Of a stretch of DNA of 64,000 nucleotides, positions 31,614 to 40,679 are shown piece by piece (the stretch's first letter is position 1; every line of letters begins with the position of its first letter). This stretch comes from Streptomyces violens. GTDB lineage: Bacteria; Actinomycetota; Actinomycetes; Streptomycetales; Streptomycetaceae. The stretch spans positions 62,001 to 126,000 of the forward strand of contig NZ_JOBH01000009.1 of NCBI RefSeq assembly GCF_000717745.1, given 5' to 3'. A program made the translations under genes and the position numbers. Under the pieces are notes generated by a model. It saw only the letters and a list, made by a program, of their open reading frames with translations. It did not search any database and had not been told where the DNA came from.

Positions 31614-32429
31614 ATGCCCAAGTCCAAAGAACCGCCCACCAGTCTGCTGATCTTCGGCAAGCAGTCCCGTTACCTGCGCGAGAAACGCGACCTGACCCGC
31701 CGCGAACTGTCCGCGCTCATCCCGTACTCCGAGTCCTTCATCGCGATGGTCGAGCGCGGCGAAAGACCCCCGAAGCCGGGCTATGTCGACGCGGTGGATG
31801 CGGTACTGGGCGCGGACGGCCTGCTCTGTGTCCTGGCCCCGGACGTGTCGGAGAAACACCACCCGGCCTGGGCGGAGGAGTACGTCCACCTCCAGGCCCA
31901 GGCGCTGGCCCTGCATGTCTACTCGACGCATTTCCTGCACGGCCTGCTGCAGACGAAGGAGTTCGCGCAGGCGGTCTTCCGGTCCGTCAGACCCAGCATG
32001 ACCGACGAGGAGATCGAACAGTCCGTCCAGGCCCGGCTGGCCACACAGAAGCTGCTCACCCGCACGCCCGCGTGCCGACTGACCTTCGTGCTGGAGGAGT
32101 CGACGCTGCTCCGGAAGCTGGGCGGCCAGGCCGTCTGGGAGGGCCAGCTTCGGAATCTGCTCAAGCTCTCCGAACTGCACAACGTGCAGCTCCAGATCAT
32201 GCCGCTGTCGCGGGAGACGCATGCGGGGGTGGACGGCCCGATGACGCTGCTGGAGACTCCGGATCACCACACCATCGTCTATGTCGAAGGGCAGCGGGGC
32301 AGTTACTTCATCACGGAACCCGACGACGTCAGCGTGCTGAGTCACCGCTACGGAACAATCCGCGCCCAGGCTCTCGATGCCGAGGCGTCGAGGGCTTTCA
32401 TCCAGCGTCTGCTGACAGGAGAGGCATGA
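31614..32429 (+). CDS. XRE-family regulator with DUF5753
   Basis: A 271-residue protein: N-terminal helix-turn-helix (LREKRDLTRRELSALIPYSESFIAMVERGERPP, about 20-52) and C-terminal DUF5753 (YSTHFLHGLLQTKEFAQAVF, FVLEESTLLRKLGG, LHNVQLQIMPLSRETHAG). ATG 31614 has CGGAGGA 7 nt upstream. In Streptomyces such regulators control a partner DUF397 gene and affect development and antibiotic output (abaA/whiJ-type modules). It overlaps its DUF397 partner by 4 nt. Confidence 0.93.
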   Translation: MPKSKEPPTSLLIFGKQSRYLREKRDLTRRELSALIPYSESFIAMVERGERPPKPGYVDAVDAVLGADGLLCVLAPDVSEKHHPAWAEEYVHLQAQALALHVYSTHFLHGLLQTKEFAQAVFRSVRPSMTDEEIEQSVQARLATQKLLTRTPACRLTFVLEESTLLRKLGGQAVWEGQLRNLLKLSELHNVQLQIMPLSRETHAGVDGPMTLLETPDHHTIVYVEGQRGSYFITEPDDVSVLSHRYGTIRAQALDAEASRAFIQRLLTGEA

Positions 32430-32626
32430 ACATGAACGCCGAACTGGCTTGGTTCAAGAGCAGCTACAGCGGCGGCGAGGGCGAAGCCTGCATCGAGGTG
32501 GCGACCGCCCCCCGTGCAATACACGTCCGGGACTCCAAGGACACCTCACTCCCCCACTTCACCGTATCCCCGGGCGCCTGGGCGGACTTCGTCGCGTTCG
32601 CGCAGGCCGCACCTGGCGTCGGCTGA
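32426..32626 (+). CDS. DUF397 protein (WhiJ-partner type)
   Basis: A 66-residue DUF397 protein with the family signature WFKSSYSGGEGEACIEVA, VRDSKD and the C-terminal FTVSPGAWADFVAFAQ. ATG 32426 overlaps the XRE stop (ATGA), with GGAGAGG 2-3 nt upstream, so the pair is co-translated. In characterised modules the DUF397 protein antagonises DNA binding by its XRE partner. Confidence 0.93.
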   Translation: MNMNAELAWFKSSYSGGEGEACIEVATAPRAIHVRDSKDTSLPHFTVSPGAWADFVAFAQAAPGVG

Positions 32627-32635
32627 CCGCGCACC

Positions 32636-32669
32636 GGTGGGGCGGCGTCGGGTTCCGTTCCGCCCCACC
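32636..32669. terminator. Bidirectional terminator hairpin
   Basis: GGTGGGGCGG and CCGCCCCACC form a perfect 10-bp stem with a 14-nt loop between the convergent DUF397 gene and the lipoprotein gene. Confidence 0.7.
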
Positions 32670-32687
32670 CTGCAGCCGGTCCTGCGG

Positions 32688-33341
32688 TTACGCGTGGGCG
32701 CTGATCACGCCGCCGGCGGTGAGCACGATGTACACGCCGTTGGCGTCGAGGCCGGTGTCGTGCTGGTTCGCCTCCATCGTGCCGTAGACCGCACCCTCAT
32801 TGCCGAGGATCTCCGCGCGGTACCGGAGTTCGCCGACCTTCGTGACCTTGGCCCGCCAGCCGCCCGCGAGCTTGAACGTGCCGGGGCCCTGGTGCCCGCC
32901 GCCCATCCAGGAGTGGACCTCGCCGCCCAGCGTGAGCACGACGAACATGTCGTTGGCGTCGAGCCCGGCATCGTGCTCGCCCGTCTCCATCGTGGCCAGG
33001 ACCGAACCGTCGTTGACGATCTTGGCGCGGTAGTGCGAGTCGCCGAGCCGGTACACCTCGGCTTTGCTGCCGTCCACCAGGGTCACCGTGCGGACCGGGG
33101 ACTTCGTCTTCGCCGTGGCGGCATGCGCGCTGCCCGCCTGCTTGTCCGCAGTGCCCGCAGCGCCCGCCTTGGAGCCGACCTCGGCGGCCGTGCCCGAGTC
33201 CGAGTGGGCCGCGGGCTTCGCGCCGGCGGCATCCGCGCCGGAGCAGGCGGTCAGGGTGAGGCCGGCCGCTGCGATCACGGCCGCGGCGGCAATGCGCACG
33301 GTGCGGCGACGAGCGGTGCGGGCAGTGGTGCTGGAGCTCAT
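32688..33341 (-). CDS. Secreted lipoprotein with internally duplicated domain
   Basis: A 217-residue protein with a lipoprotein signal (RRRTVRIAAAAVIAAAGLTL then lipobox LTAC), an Ala/Ser/Lys-rich linker, and two similar ~45-residue units: YRAKIVNDGSVLATMETGEH..GLDANDMFVVLTLGGEVHSW and YRAEILGNEGAVYGTMEANQH..GLDANGVYIVLTAGGVISAH. ATG 33341 gives the clean signal; a reading from 33392 would add a tail. I do not recognise the domain; the regular YRAxI / GTMExxxHD / GLDAN / VLTxGG pattern suggests a small all-beta fold used twice. Confidence 0.8.
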   Translation of the reverse strand: MSSSTTARTARRRTVRIAAAAVIAAAGLTLTACSGADAAGAKPAAHSDSGTAAEVGSKAGAAGTADKQAGSAHAATAKTKSPVRTVTLVDGSKAEVYRLGDSHYRAKIVNDGSVLATMETGEHDAGLDANDMFVVLTLGGEVHSWMGGGHQGPGTFKLAGGWRAKVTKVGELRYRAEILGNEGAVYGTMEANQHDTGLDANGVYIVLTAGGVISAHA

Positions 33342-33490
33342 TTCGGGTCCCCGGAACAGTCGGTGTCGTCGTTTCCTCGGTACGTCACCCACTCTGGCCG
33401 GGGCCGCTGTCGTGACGCTGTCGCTCCACTAACACCCGGCTGACACGGCTGTGAGCGGGGCCCACCGGACACGTTCCAGGCGCTCGCGTC

Positions 33491-33838
33491 CTAGGCGCTC
33501 TTGTTCAGCACGGCGAAGTCGACGGTCACCTCGTCGCCCTCCACTCCGGTCACGGAGATGGTCATCGGCTTGCGCTCGCCCTTGAAGACGGCGGTGCAAT
33601 CCACGCTCTCCGCCTTCTTCGCCTGCAGCCCGCCCTCACAGCTCACCGAGTCCGGCGCCTCGTCGCGCAAGGGGCGGCCGTAGTCCTCCTCCGCGTGCTT
33701 CTCCACCTCCGCGCGCGGCACCACATGCGTCGCTCCGCTCGCGGTGAGGACCGCCCCATCGGTGTTCGTGTTCAGGTAGATCCCTGCCCCCAGCGCCAGT
33801 GCGGCGACCACGGCCAGGGCGATGACAATGCGCTTCAT
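33491..33838 (-). CDS. DUF4333 membrane-anchored small protein
   Basis: A 115-residue protein: signal or anchor helix (IVIALAVVAALALGAGIYL) then the DUF4333-type domain with two conserved cysteines (SVSCEGGL, SVDCTAVFKGE), probably disulfide-bonded outside the membrane. ATG 33838 is chosen because the upstream extension is antisense-like. The family is common in actinobacteria with no established function. Confidence 0.8.
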   Translation of the reverse strand: MKRIVIALAVVAALALGAGIYLNTNTDGAVLTASGATHVVPRAEVEKHAEEDYGRPLRDEAPDSVSCEGGLQAKKAESVDCTAVFKGERKPMTISVTGVEGDEVTVDFAVLNKSA

Positions 33839-34091
33839 ACGTTGATCCTCGATTCCCGTTCCGGCCGGGCTCTCCCGGCTGCTGTCCCTCTCGGCTTCGT
33901 CGTGCACGAGGGGGCAGCGAGCCAGACGCAGGAATGGGAGCCGTGAGTTCCGTGCTCGACGGTCCTTCTCGAACGTTAGTGAGGCGTTAGCCGTACAGGA
34001 TTGGGCATCGTCGGCGGCCGACGAACTCCTGCCGTCCCGCCCTGCCGCCCCGCCGGCCACGCTCAGCGGCCGAAACGGTCCTCGACGCCTT

Positions 34092-35216
34092 TCAGTGAGC
34101 GCTTCCCGCCGTGGCGCGCCGGGTCGTGGCGATCGTCGCCGAGCCCACCACCCGCGTCCCGTCGTACAGGACGATCGCCTGGCCGGGGGCCACGCCGCGG
34201 ACCGGTTCCGTGAAGGTGACCGTGAGGCCGTCCTCGGTCGGCTCGGCGGTGACTTCGGTTTCGTCGCCGTGGGCGCGGAGCTGGGCGGTGTAGGTGCCGG
34301 GGCCGGCCGGTGCGGTGCCGCACCAGCGGGGGCGGATGGCGGTGAGGGCCGTCACGTCCAGGGCCTCGGCCGGGCCGACGGTGACCGTGTTGTCGACCGG
34401 GGAGATGTCCAGGACGTAGCGCGGCTTGCCGTCGGCGGCCGGGGTGCCGATGCGGAGGCCCTTGCGCTGGCCGATGGTGTAGCCGTAGGCGCCCTCGTGC
34501 GTGCCCAGCTTCGTACCGGACTCGTCGACGATGTCGCCTTCCGCGCGGCCCAGGCGCTTGGCGAGGAAGCCCTGGGTGTCGCCGTCGGCGATGAAGCAGA
34601 TGTCGTGGCTGTCGGGCTTCTTGGCGACGAAAAGGCCGCGGCGGGCCGCTTCTTCGCGGATCTCGGCCTTCGTGGTGAGCGTGTCGCCGAGGGGGAACAT
34701 GGCGTGCGCGAGCTGGCGCTCGTCCAGGACGCCGAGGACGTAGGACTGGTCCTTGGCCATGTCGGAGGCGCGGTGCAGCTCGCGGGTGCCGTCCTCGCGG
34801 GTCACGACCGTGGCGTAGTGGCCGGTGCAGACCGCGTCGAAGCCGAGGGCGAGGGCCTTGTCGAGGAGGGCGGCGAACTTGATCTTTTCGTTGCAGCGGA
34901 GGCAGGGGTTCGGGGTGCGGCCCGCCTCGTACTCCGCGACGAAGTCGTCCACCACGTCCTCGCGGAAGCGTTCGGCGAGGTCCCAGACGTAGAAGGGGAT
35001 GCCGATGACGTCGGCGGCACGGCGGGCGTCGTGCGAGTCCTCGATCGTGCAGCAGCCGCGCGCGCCGGTGCGGAAGGACTTGGGGTTCTCGGAGAGCGCG
35101 AGGTGTACGCCGGTCACGTCGTGGCCCGCCTCGGCGGCGCGGGCGGCGGCGACGGCGGAGTCGACACCGCCGGACATGGCAGCGAGCACGCGGAGGCGGC
35201 GGGGAGCGTCAGTCAT
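34092..35216 (-). CDS. mnmA: tRNA-specific 2-thiouridylase
   Basis: A 374-residue MnmA: PP-loop ATP site [16 protein letters not shown] (SGGVDS 15-20), first catalytic Cys in [14 protein letters not shown], second in SHDICFI, plus YTIGQRKGL and the C-terminal beta domain ([26 protein letters not shown]). It transfers persulfide sulfur to U34 of Lys, Glu and Gln tRNAs. The likely sulfur donor, a cysteine desulfurase, is encoded 0.9 kb upstream on the same strand. ATG 35216 overlaps an AAGAGCT Shine-Dalgarno-like stretch. Confidence 0.96.
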   Translation of the reverse strand: MTDAPRRLRVLAAMSGGVDSAVAAARAAEAGHDVTGVHLALSENPKSFRTGARGCCTIEDSHDARRAADVIGIPFYVWDLAERFREDVVDDFVAEYEAGRTPNPCLRCNEKIKFAALLDKALALGFDAVCTGHYATVVTREDGTRELHRASDMAKDQSYVLGVLDERQLAHAMFPLGDTLTTKAEIREEAARRGLFVAKKPDSHDICFIADGDTQGFLAKRLGRAEGDIVDESGTKLGTHEGAYGYTIGQRKGLRIGTPAADGKPRYVLDISPVDNTVTVGPAEALDVTALTAIRPRWCGTAPAGPGTYTAQLRAHGDETEVTAEPTEDGLTVTFTEPVRGVAPGQAIVLYDGTRVVGSATIATTRRATAGSAH

Positions 35217-35360
35217 AGCTCTTCCAGAGTAGACGGAACCATTGGCCTGGACGGAACCGCCGGCAGGAGGGGAGGCGAGCGGTGCCCGGCCGCCGGGTGG
35301 AAACGAAGGCTCGTACCGCCGGGCGGAACCGTAAGCCGGGTGGTGAGCGTTGTTCAGCGC

Positions 35361-36053
35361 ATGGGAGACGGTGATCACACACCCCGCAGAAACATCGGCC
35401 GCCGCGCGGTGCTGATCGGCGGGACGGTCGCGGTGGCGGCCGCGGGACTGGCGGCGCACGACCAGCTGGAGCGCTGGTGGTGGCGGCTGCCCGGCCAGGA
35501 GAAACCGCGCAAACCGGGCGAGGTGGACTATCGGAGTGCGCAGTGGTCCGCCGCGTCCGGGGCGAACTGGCGGCGGGCCGACCGCCCGGCCGACTATGTG
35601 ATCGACCGGGTGGTGATCCATGTCGTACAGGGCAGCTATGCGACCGCCCTGCGGGTGTTCCGTGATCCCGGGCACGGCGCGGCCGCGCATTACGTCGTCC
35701 GGAAGGACGGCCATGTCGCGCAGACCGTCCGCGAGCTGGATGTCGCTTTTCACGCGGGCAACCGGGAGTACAACGAGCGCAGCATCGGCATCGAGCACGA
35801 GGGCTTCGTCGACCGGCCGCAGGACTTCACGGCCGCGATGTACGCGAGCTCGGCGCAGCTGACGGCGGACATCTGCGCGCGGTACGGGTTTCCGGCGGAC
35901 CGGCAGCACGTCGTCGGGCATGTGGAGGTGCCGGGGGCGGATCACACCGATCCGGGAACGCTGTGGGACTGGGACCGGTACATGGATCTTGTGCGGGAGG
36001 CCCTCTCCCGGAATCCGGGGAAGGGGCGGGACCCGGGGAAGGCCCCCGCCTAG
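35361..36053 (+). CDS. N-acetylmuramoyl-L-alanine amidase, Tat-type N-terminus
   Basis: About 230 residues: a signal with paired arginines ([25 protein letters not shown]) followed by an amidase_2 (PGRP-like) domain. Zinc ligands and catalytic residues are visible: VVIHVVQGS (His), [17 protein letters not shown] (Glu), and [16 protein letters not shown] (His and Asp). It cuts the sugar-peptide amide of peptidoglycan outside the membrane. ATG 35361 is chosen; in-frame GTGs at 35340 and 35343 are alternatives, none with a strong ribosome site. It lies between mnmA (divergent) and the cysteine desulfurase (convergent). Confidence 0.9.
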   Translation: MGDGDHTPRRNIGRRAVLIGGTVAVAAAGLAAHDQLERWWWRLPGQEKPRKPGEVDYRSAQWSAASGANWRRADRPADYVIDRVVIHVVQGSYATALRVFRDPGHGAAAHYVVRKDGHVAQTVRELDVAFHAGNREYNERSIGIEHEGFVDRPQDFTAAMYASSAQLTADICARYGFPADRQHVVGHVEVPGADHTDPGTLWDWDRYMDLVREALSRNPGKGRDPGKAPA

Positions 36054-36070
36054 CCGCCAGCGCCATAGTG

Positions 36071-36142
36071 GCTGGGGCGGGTCGTCGCGGCTGCCCGCCG
36101 GTGGGGGGTTCCGCTGTGCCCACCCGTTCCGCCCCAGCGGAA
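36071..36142. repeat. Nested palindromic intergenic repeat, likely terminator
   Basis: Outer arms GCTGGGGCGG (36071-36080) and CCGCCCCAGC (36129-36138) pair perfectly; overlapping inner arms TTCCGCTG (36109-36116) and CAGCGGAA (36135-36142) offer an alternative stem. It sits between convergent genes and recalls dispersed palindromes of Streptomyces intergenic regions. Confidence 0.6.
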
Positions 36143-36160
36143 CGACTGCCCACAGCGGGG

Positions 36161-37330
36161 TCAGCTGAGCCCCGCGCTCCTGGCCCGTTCCACCACCGGG
36201 CCGATCGCCTCCGCCAGGGCCGTTACGTCCTCCTTCGTGGAGGTGTGGCCGAGGGAGAAGCGGAGGGTGCCGCGGGCCAGGTCCGGCTCCATGCCGGTGG
36301 CGAGCAGGACGTGGCTGGGCTGGGCGACGCCGGCCGTGCAGGCCGAGCCGGTGGAGCACTCGATGCCCTGCGCGTCCAGGAGGAGGAGCAGGGAGTCGCC
36401 CTCGCAGCCGGGGAAGGAGAAGTGCGCGTTGGCGGGGAGGCGCCCGGCCGGGTCCGGGTCGCCGCCGAGGACGGCGTCGGGCGCGGCGGCCCGTACGGCC
36501 GTGATCAGCTCGTCGCGCAGGGCGCCGATCTCGCGCGCGAACTCCTCCCGGTGCGCGACGGCGTGCCGCCCGGCCGCCGCGAAGGCGGCGATCGCGGGCG
36601 TGTCGAGGGTGCCGGAGCGTACGTGGCGCTCCTGACCGCCGCCGTGCAGCACGGGAACGGGCGCGTACTCGCGTCCCAGCAGCAGCGCCCCGATGCCGTA
36701 CGGGCCGCCGATCTTGTGCCCGGAGACGGTCATCGCGGCCAGTCCGCTCGCGCCGAAGTCGACCTCCAGCTGCCCGAACGCCTGGACCGCGTCCGCGTGC
36801 ATCGGGATGTCGAACTCGCGCGCCACCGCGGCCAGTTCGGTGACCGGCTGGACGGTCCCTATCTCGTTGTTGGCCCACATGACGGTGACCAGCGCGACGT
36901 CCGAGGGGTCCGTGGCGATCGCCGCACGAAGGGCGTCCGGATGCACGCGCCCGTGGGCGTCCACCGGCAGCCACTCCACGCGCGCGCCCTCGTGCTCGGC
37001 GAGCCACTCGACCGCGTCGAGCACGGCGTGGTGCTCGACGGGGCTGGCGAGTACGCGGGTACGGGACGGCTCGGCGTCCCGGCGGGCCCAGTACAGGCCC
37101 TTGACGGCGAGGTTGTCGGCCTCCGTGCCGCCCGCGGTGAAGACGACCTCACTGGGGCGTGCGCCGAGCGAGGCGGCGAGGGATTCCCGGGCCTCCTCGA
37201 CGGTACGGCGGGCACGCCGGCCGGCGGCGTGCAGCGAAGACGCATTGCCGGTGACGGTCAGCTGGGCGGTCATCGCCTGCACCGCCTCCGGAAGCATCGG
37301 AGTGGTGGCGGCGTGGTCGAGGTAAACCAT
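36161..37330 (-). CDS. Cysteine desulfurase (NifS/IscS-like)
   Basis: A 389-residue class V aminotransferase-fold enzyme: YLDHAATTP start, [53 protein letters not shown] Lys in [16 protein letters not shown], catalytic Cys in [11 protein letters not shown]. It releases sulfur from cysteine as a persulfide for MnmA, encoded downstream on the same strand. ATG 37330 lies 10 nt after a good -10 (TAGAAT, 37341-37346), so the leader is very short; GTG 37339 would touch the -10. Confidence 0.94.
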   Translation of the reverse strand: MVYLDHAATTPMLPEAVQAMTAQLTVTGNASSLHAAGRRARRTVEEARESLAASLGARPSEVVFTAGGTEADNLAVKGLYWARRDAEPSRTRVLASPVEHHAVLDAVEWLAEHEGARVEWLPVDAHGRVHPDALRAAIATDPSDVALVTVMWANNEIGTVQPVTELAAVAREFDIPMHADAVQAFGQLEVDFGASGLAAMTVSGHKIGGPYGIGALLLGREYAPVPVLHGGGQERHVRSGTLDTPAIAAFAAAGRHAVAHREEFAREIGALRDELITAVRAAAPDAVLGGDPDPAGRLPANAHFSFPGCEGDSLLLLLDAQGIECSTGSACTAGVAQPSHVLLATGMEPDLARGTLRFSLGHTSTKEDVTALAEAIGPVVERARSAGLS

Positions 37331-37496
37331 GGTGCGCACGATTCTACGAGCTGCCGGGCGCCTTACGGGAGCGCATACCCGGCGCTCGGAGGCACCCTCC
37401 GCAAAAACCCTGCGGAGGGCCGCGAAACCCCTGCCGAGCGCACCGTGACCGCTGCCGGGCGCACCCGGCCCGGCACCCCACCGCCGGCCCCGGACG

Positions 37497-38342
37497 TCAG
37501 TCCAGCAACGCCCGCGCCAGCTGCCGGGACTGCGCGACCAAGCGGTCGTTGGCGTCCCAGACCTCGGCGTCCTCCTCCAGGAAGCCGCCGGCCAGGTTGC
37601 GGGTGGTGATCGAGACGCGGAGCGGGCCGGGCGCGGGGCGGCAGCGGATGTGGGTGGTGAGCTCGACCGTGGGGACCCAGCCCTTCAGACCCATCTCGAA
37701 GGCGGTGGGCGGCAGCGCGTCGACCGTGAGGAGGAGCGAGAGCGGGTCGGCGTCGCGGCCGTCGGCGAGGCCGAACCAGCCGCGCATCTCGCCGTTGCCG
37801 CTGGGCGCGCCGACGGCCCAGCCGCAGGTCGCGGGATCCAGGCGGACGTCGAGCCGGGCGGTGATCGCCGAGCTGCCGGGGAGCGCGGGGCCGCCTCCGG
37901 GCGCGGCGTCGGCGCCGAGGCACTCGGCGTGCGGCGGCATGGCGGGCGGCTTGGCGGTGGTGCGGACGTCGTCGGGGAGTGCGTCGAGGTCGCCGTAGGC
38001 GGCCAGTACGCGCAGCCGCTCGACCTCGGTGCCGTCGTCCTCGAACTGGACGAGGGTCGCGGTACCGGTGGACATCGTGCGGCCGGTGCGGACGACCTCG
38101 GTGCGGATCACGGCAGGGCCCGGCCGGGAGGCGGTGAGGTAGTGGGCGGTGACCGTCATCGGGTCGGGGTGCGGCAGCGCGTCGCCCAGGGCGCGGCCCA
38201 TGAGCGCGAGGAGGTAGCCCCCGTTGACCGCGTGGATGATCGTCCAGCCCGCGGAGAGCTCCGCGTCGTACACGCCGGGAGAGCGGCGGACGATCGCCGT
38301 GTCACGGTCGAACTCGCTGTTGCCTATGGTCACCTCTGCCAT
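37497..38342 (-). CDS. Acyl-CoA thioesterase-like double-hotdog protein
   Basis: A 281-residue TesB-like thioesterase: N-terminal hotdog ([64 protein letters not shown]) and C-terminal hotdog ([42 protein letters not shown]). It would hydrolyse acyl-CoA thioesters; chain length unknown. ATG 38342 is 9 nt inside a longer reading. A TetR-type palindrome overlaps its promoter, suggesting control by an acyl-CoA-responsive repressor encoded elsewhere. Confidence 0.87.
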   Translation of the reverse strand: MAEVTIGNSEFDRDTAIVRRSPGVYDAELSAGWTIIHAVNGGYLLALMGRALGDALPHPDPMTVTAHYLTASRPGPAVIRTEVVRTGRTMSTGTATLVQFEDDGTEVERLRVLAAYGDLDALPDDVRTTAKPPAMPPHAECLGADAAPGGGPALPGSSAITARLDVRLDPATCGWAVGAPSGNGEMRGWFGLADGRDADPLSLLLTVDALPPTAFEMGLKGWVPTVELTTHIRCRPAPGPLRVSITTRNLAGGFLEEDAEVWDANDRLVAQSRQLARALLD

Positions 38343-38366
38343 GCGGTGCACCGTACATGGAATTAT

Positions 38367-38378
38367 TACCGACCGGTA
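38367..38378. promoter_or_regulatory. TetR-type operator before the thioesterase gene
   Basis: TACCG-AC-CGGTA is a perfect inverted repeat about 25 nt upstream of ATG 38342, next to an AT-rich TAATAATT. Sites of this form are used by TetR-family regulators of fatty-acid genes in actinomycetes. Confidence 0.5.
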
Positions 38379-38439
38379 GAGGTGTCTTGACCGCCGGGCA
38401 TCGGGCTGCTGCCCCGGTGCCCGGCGGCCCTACCCCGCA

Positions 38440-39510
38440 CTACTTCGGAGCGTCCTCAGGGGCCTGGTCCGGCGCGTTCTCCGGGTGATGGCACGCCACT
38501 TGATGCCCCGTACGCAGCGCCACCAGCGGCGGCTCCGTCGTCGTGCAGACCTCCGTTGCCTTCCAGCAGCGGGTGCGGAAGCGGCAGCCGGAGGGCGGGT
38601 TGATCGGCGAGGGGACGTCGCCCTTGAGCAGGATGCGGTCCCGCTCGGTGCGGCGCTTGGGGTCCGGTACCGGGACCGCGGAGAGCAGCGCCTTGGTGTA
38701 CGGGTGCATCGGCGCCTTGTACAGCGAGTCGCGGTCCGCCAGTTCGACGATCTTCCCGAGGTACATCACCGCGATCCGATCCGAGACGTGCCGGATGACC
38801 GACAGGTCGTGCGCGATGATCACGTACGTGAGGCCGAGCTCCTCCTGGAGGTCGTCCATCAGGTTCACGACCTGGGCCTGGATGGAGACGTCCAGCGCGG
38901 AGACCGGCTCGTCGGCGACGACCAGCTTGGGCTTGAGCGCGAGGGCGCGGGCGATGCCGATGCGCTGGCGCTGGCCGCCGGAGAACTCGTGCGGGTACCG
39001 GTTGTAGTGCTCGGGGCTCAGCCCGACCAGCTCCAGCAGCCGCTGCACCTCCTTCTTCACGCCGCCCTCGGGCTCGACGCCCTGGAGGCGGAAGGGGGTG
39101 CCGACGATGCCGCCGATGGTATGCCGCGGGTTCAGCGAGCCGTACGGGTCCTGGAAGATCATCTGGACGTCGCGGCGCATCGGGCGCATCCCGCCGGTCG
39201 ACAGATGCGTGATGTCCCGGCCGTCGAACTCGATGGTGCCGCCGGTCGGCTCGTCCAGCCGGGTGATCAGCCGGCCCATCGTGGACTTGCCGCAGCCGGA
39301 CTCGCCGACCACGCCCAGCGTCTCGCCCGGGTACACCTCGAAGTCGATGCCGTCGACCGCCTGTACGGCGCCGACCTGGCGCTTGAGCAGGCCCTTGGTG
39401 ATCGGGAAGTGGCGGACCAGGCCGCGCACCTTCAGCAGGGGCCCGTCCGCCGCGGCACGGGATTCCGCCGGCGCCGTCTTCGTGTTCTGCTCGTCAGTCG
39501 TCTCGGTCAC
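38440..39510 (-). CDS. Oligopeptide/dipeptide ABC transporter ATPase (DppF/OppF-like)
   Basis: A 356-residue ATPase: Walker [14 protein letters not shown]-loop [13 protein letters not shown], signature [16 protein letters not shown], Walker [14 protein letters not shown]-loop IAHDLS, and the C-terminal oligopeptide extension ([17 protein letters not shown]...[19 protein letters not shown]) whose cysteines may bind an Fe-S cluster. GTG 39510 overlaps the upstream ATPase stop by 4 nt. Last gene of the importer operon; pairs with DppD to power uptake. Confidence 0.95.
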   Translation of the reverse strand: MTETTDEQNTKTAPAESRAAADGPLLKVRGLVRHFPITKGLLKRQVGAVQAVDGIDFEVYPGETLGVVGESGCGKSTMGRLITRLDEPTGGTIEFDGRDITHLSTGGMRPMRRDVQMIFQDPYGSLNPRHTIGGIVGTPFRLQGVEPEGGVKKEVQRLLELVGLSPEHYNRYPHEFSGGQRQRIGIARALALKPKLVVADEPVSALDVSIQAQVVNLMDDLQEELGLTYVIIAHDLSVIRHVSDRIAVMYLGKIVELADRDSLYKAPMHPYTKALLSAVPVPDPKRRTERDRILLKGDVPSPINPPSGCRFRTRCWKATEVCTTTEPPLVALRTGHQVACHHPENAPDQAPEDAPK

Positions 39511-40679
39511 AGCTTCGGCGCAATCTCTTCGGTCCAGATCCGCTCCCGCTCCTCCTGCGACATGTGGCAGGCGGAGAAGTGGCCTCCCCCGCCGGCTACA
39601 CCCTCATTGGCGGGGGTGCCCCCATTGTCGACCTGGCGCAGCTCGGGGCGGACGGTACGGGTGAGGTTGTCCTTCGGGATGTCCGCGTACGGGCAGCGCG
39701 GGTTGAAGGCACAGCCGGAGGGGACGTTGATCAGGCTGGGCGGGGAGCCCTTGACCGGGATCAGGCGGTCGGTCTGCTCGCGGTCGATGCGCGGCATCGA
39801 GCCGAGCAGGCCCCAGGTGTAGGGGTGCTGCGGCGCGTAGAAGACCTTCTCGGCGGGGCCGCGCTCGATGCACCGCCCGCCGTACATCACCAGCAGGTCG
39901 TCCGCGAGCTCGGCGACCACACCCAGGTCGTGGGTGATGATGATGACCGCCGAGCCGAACTCCTTCTGCAGATCCCGGATCAGGTCCAGGATCTGCGCCT
40001 GGACGGTCACGTCCAGCGCGGTGGTCGGCTCGTCGGCGATGAGCAGCTCGGGGTTGTTGACCAGCGCCATCGCGATCATCGCGCGCTGCCGCATGCCGCC
40101 GGAGAACTGGTGCGGATGGTCGTCCACCCGCTTGTCCGGCTGCGGGATGCCGACCCGGTCCAGCATCTCGATAGCGCGCTTGCGTGCGGTCTTCTTGTCG
40201 ACGTCGTGGTGGACGCGGTACGCCTCCACGATCTGCTGGCCGACCGAGTAGAAGGGGTGCAGCGCGGACAGCGGGTCCTGGAAGATCATCGCCATCTCGC
40301 GGCCACGCAGCCGCCGTACGTCGTCGGGGTCGGCGCCGATCAGCTCCTGGCCGTCCAACCAGATCTCGCCGGACATCCGCACCTTGCTGCGCTGCTGCCG
40401 GGAGGCCCGGTGCAGGCCCATCACGGCGAGCGAGGTCACGGACTTGCCGGAGCCGGACTCGCCGACGATGCCGAGCGTCTTGCCCTTCTCCAGCTTGAAG
40501 GAGAGCCCGTCGACGGACTTCACGACCCCGTCGTCGGTCGGGAAGTGCACTCTCAGGTCGCGTACTTCGAGGAACGCGGTGGGGGCCGCGCCGCCCTCCG
40601 CGACCGGCTCGGCGATCGCCGCCGGGGCCGCCGCATCCGTCGCCGCGGTGGTCTTCGTCAGGTCGTCGGAGTCGGTCAC
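39507..40679 (-). CDS. Oligopeptide/dipeptide ABC transporter ATPase (DppD/OppD-like)
   Basis: A 390-residue ATPase: Walker [14 protein letters not shown]-loop [12 protein letters not shown], signature [16 protein letters not shown], Walker [14 protein letters not shown]-loop ITHDLG, and C-terminal [13 protein letters not shown]...[22 protein letters not shown]. Near the C-terminus a Gly-rich 14-residue segment ([14 protein letters not shown]) breaks the usual RPEL...ACH sequence; it is encoded by a 42-bp palindromic repeat element at 39583-39624. GTG 40679 overlaps the permease stop by 4 nt. Confidence 0.95.
   Translation of the reverse strand: MTDSDDLTKTTAATDAAAPAAIAEPVAEGGAAPTAFLEVRDLRVHFPTDDGVVKSVDGLSFKLEKGKTLGIVGESGSGKSVTSLAVMGLHRASRQQRSKVRMSGEIWLDGQELIGADPDDVRRLRGREMAMIFQDPLSALHPFYSVGQQIVEAYRVHHDVDKKTARKRAIEMLDRVGIPQPDKRVDDHPHQFSGGMRQRAMIAMALVNNPELLIADEPTTALDVTVQAQILDLIRDLQKEFGSAVIIITHDLGVVAELADDLLVMYGGRCIERGPAEKVFYAPQHPYTWGLLGSMPRIDREQTDRLIPVKGSPPSLINVPSGCAFNPRCPYADIPKDNLTRTVRPELRQVDNGGTPANEGVAGGGGHFSACHMSQEERERIWTEEIAPKL
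39583..39624 (-). repeat. Dispersed palindromic element in frame inside the dppD-like gene
   Basis: 42 bp (14 codons) on the minus strand starting TGGGGGCACC, with a GTAGC core and ending GGGGGAGG; ends are complementary. It shares ends and core with the intergenic element at 22101-22131. It encodes [14 protein letters not shown] without disturbing the frame. Confidence 0.7.
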
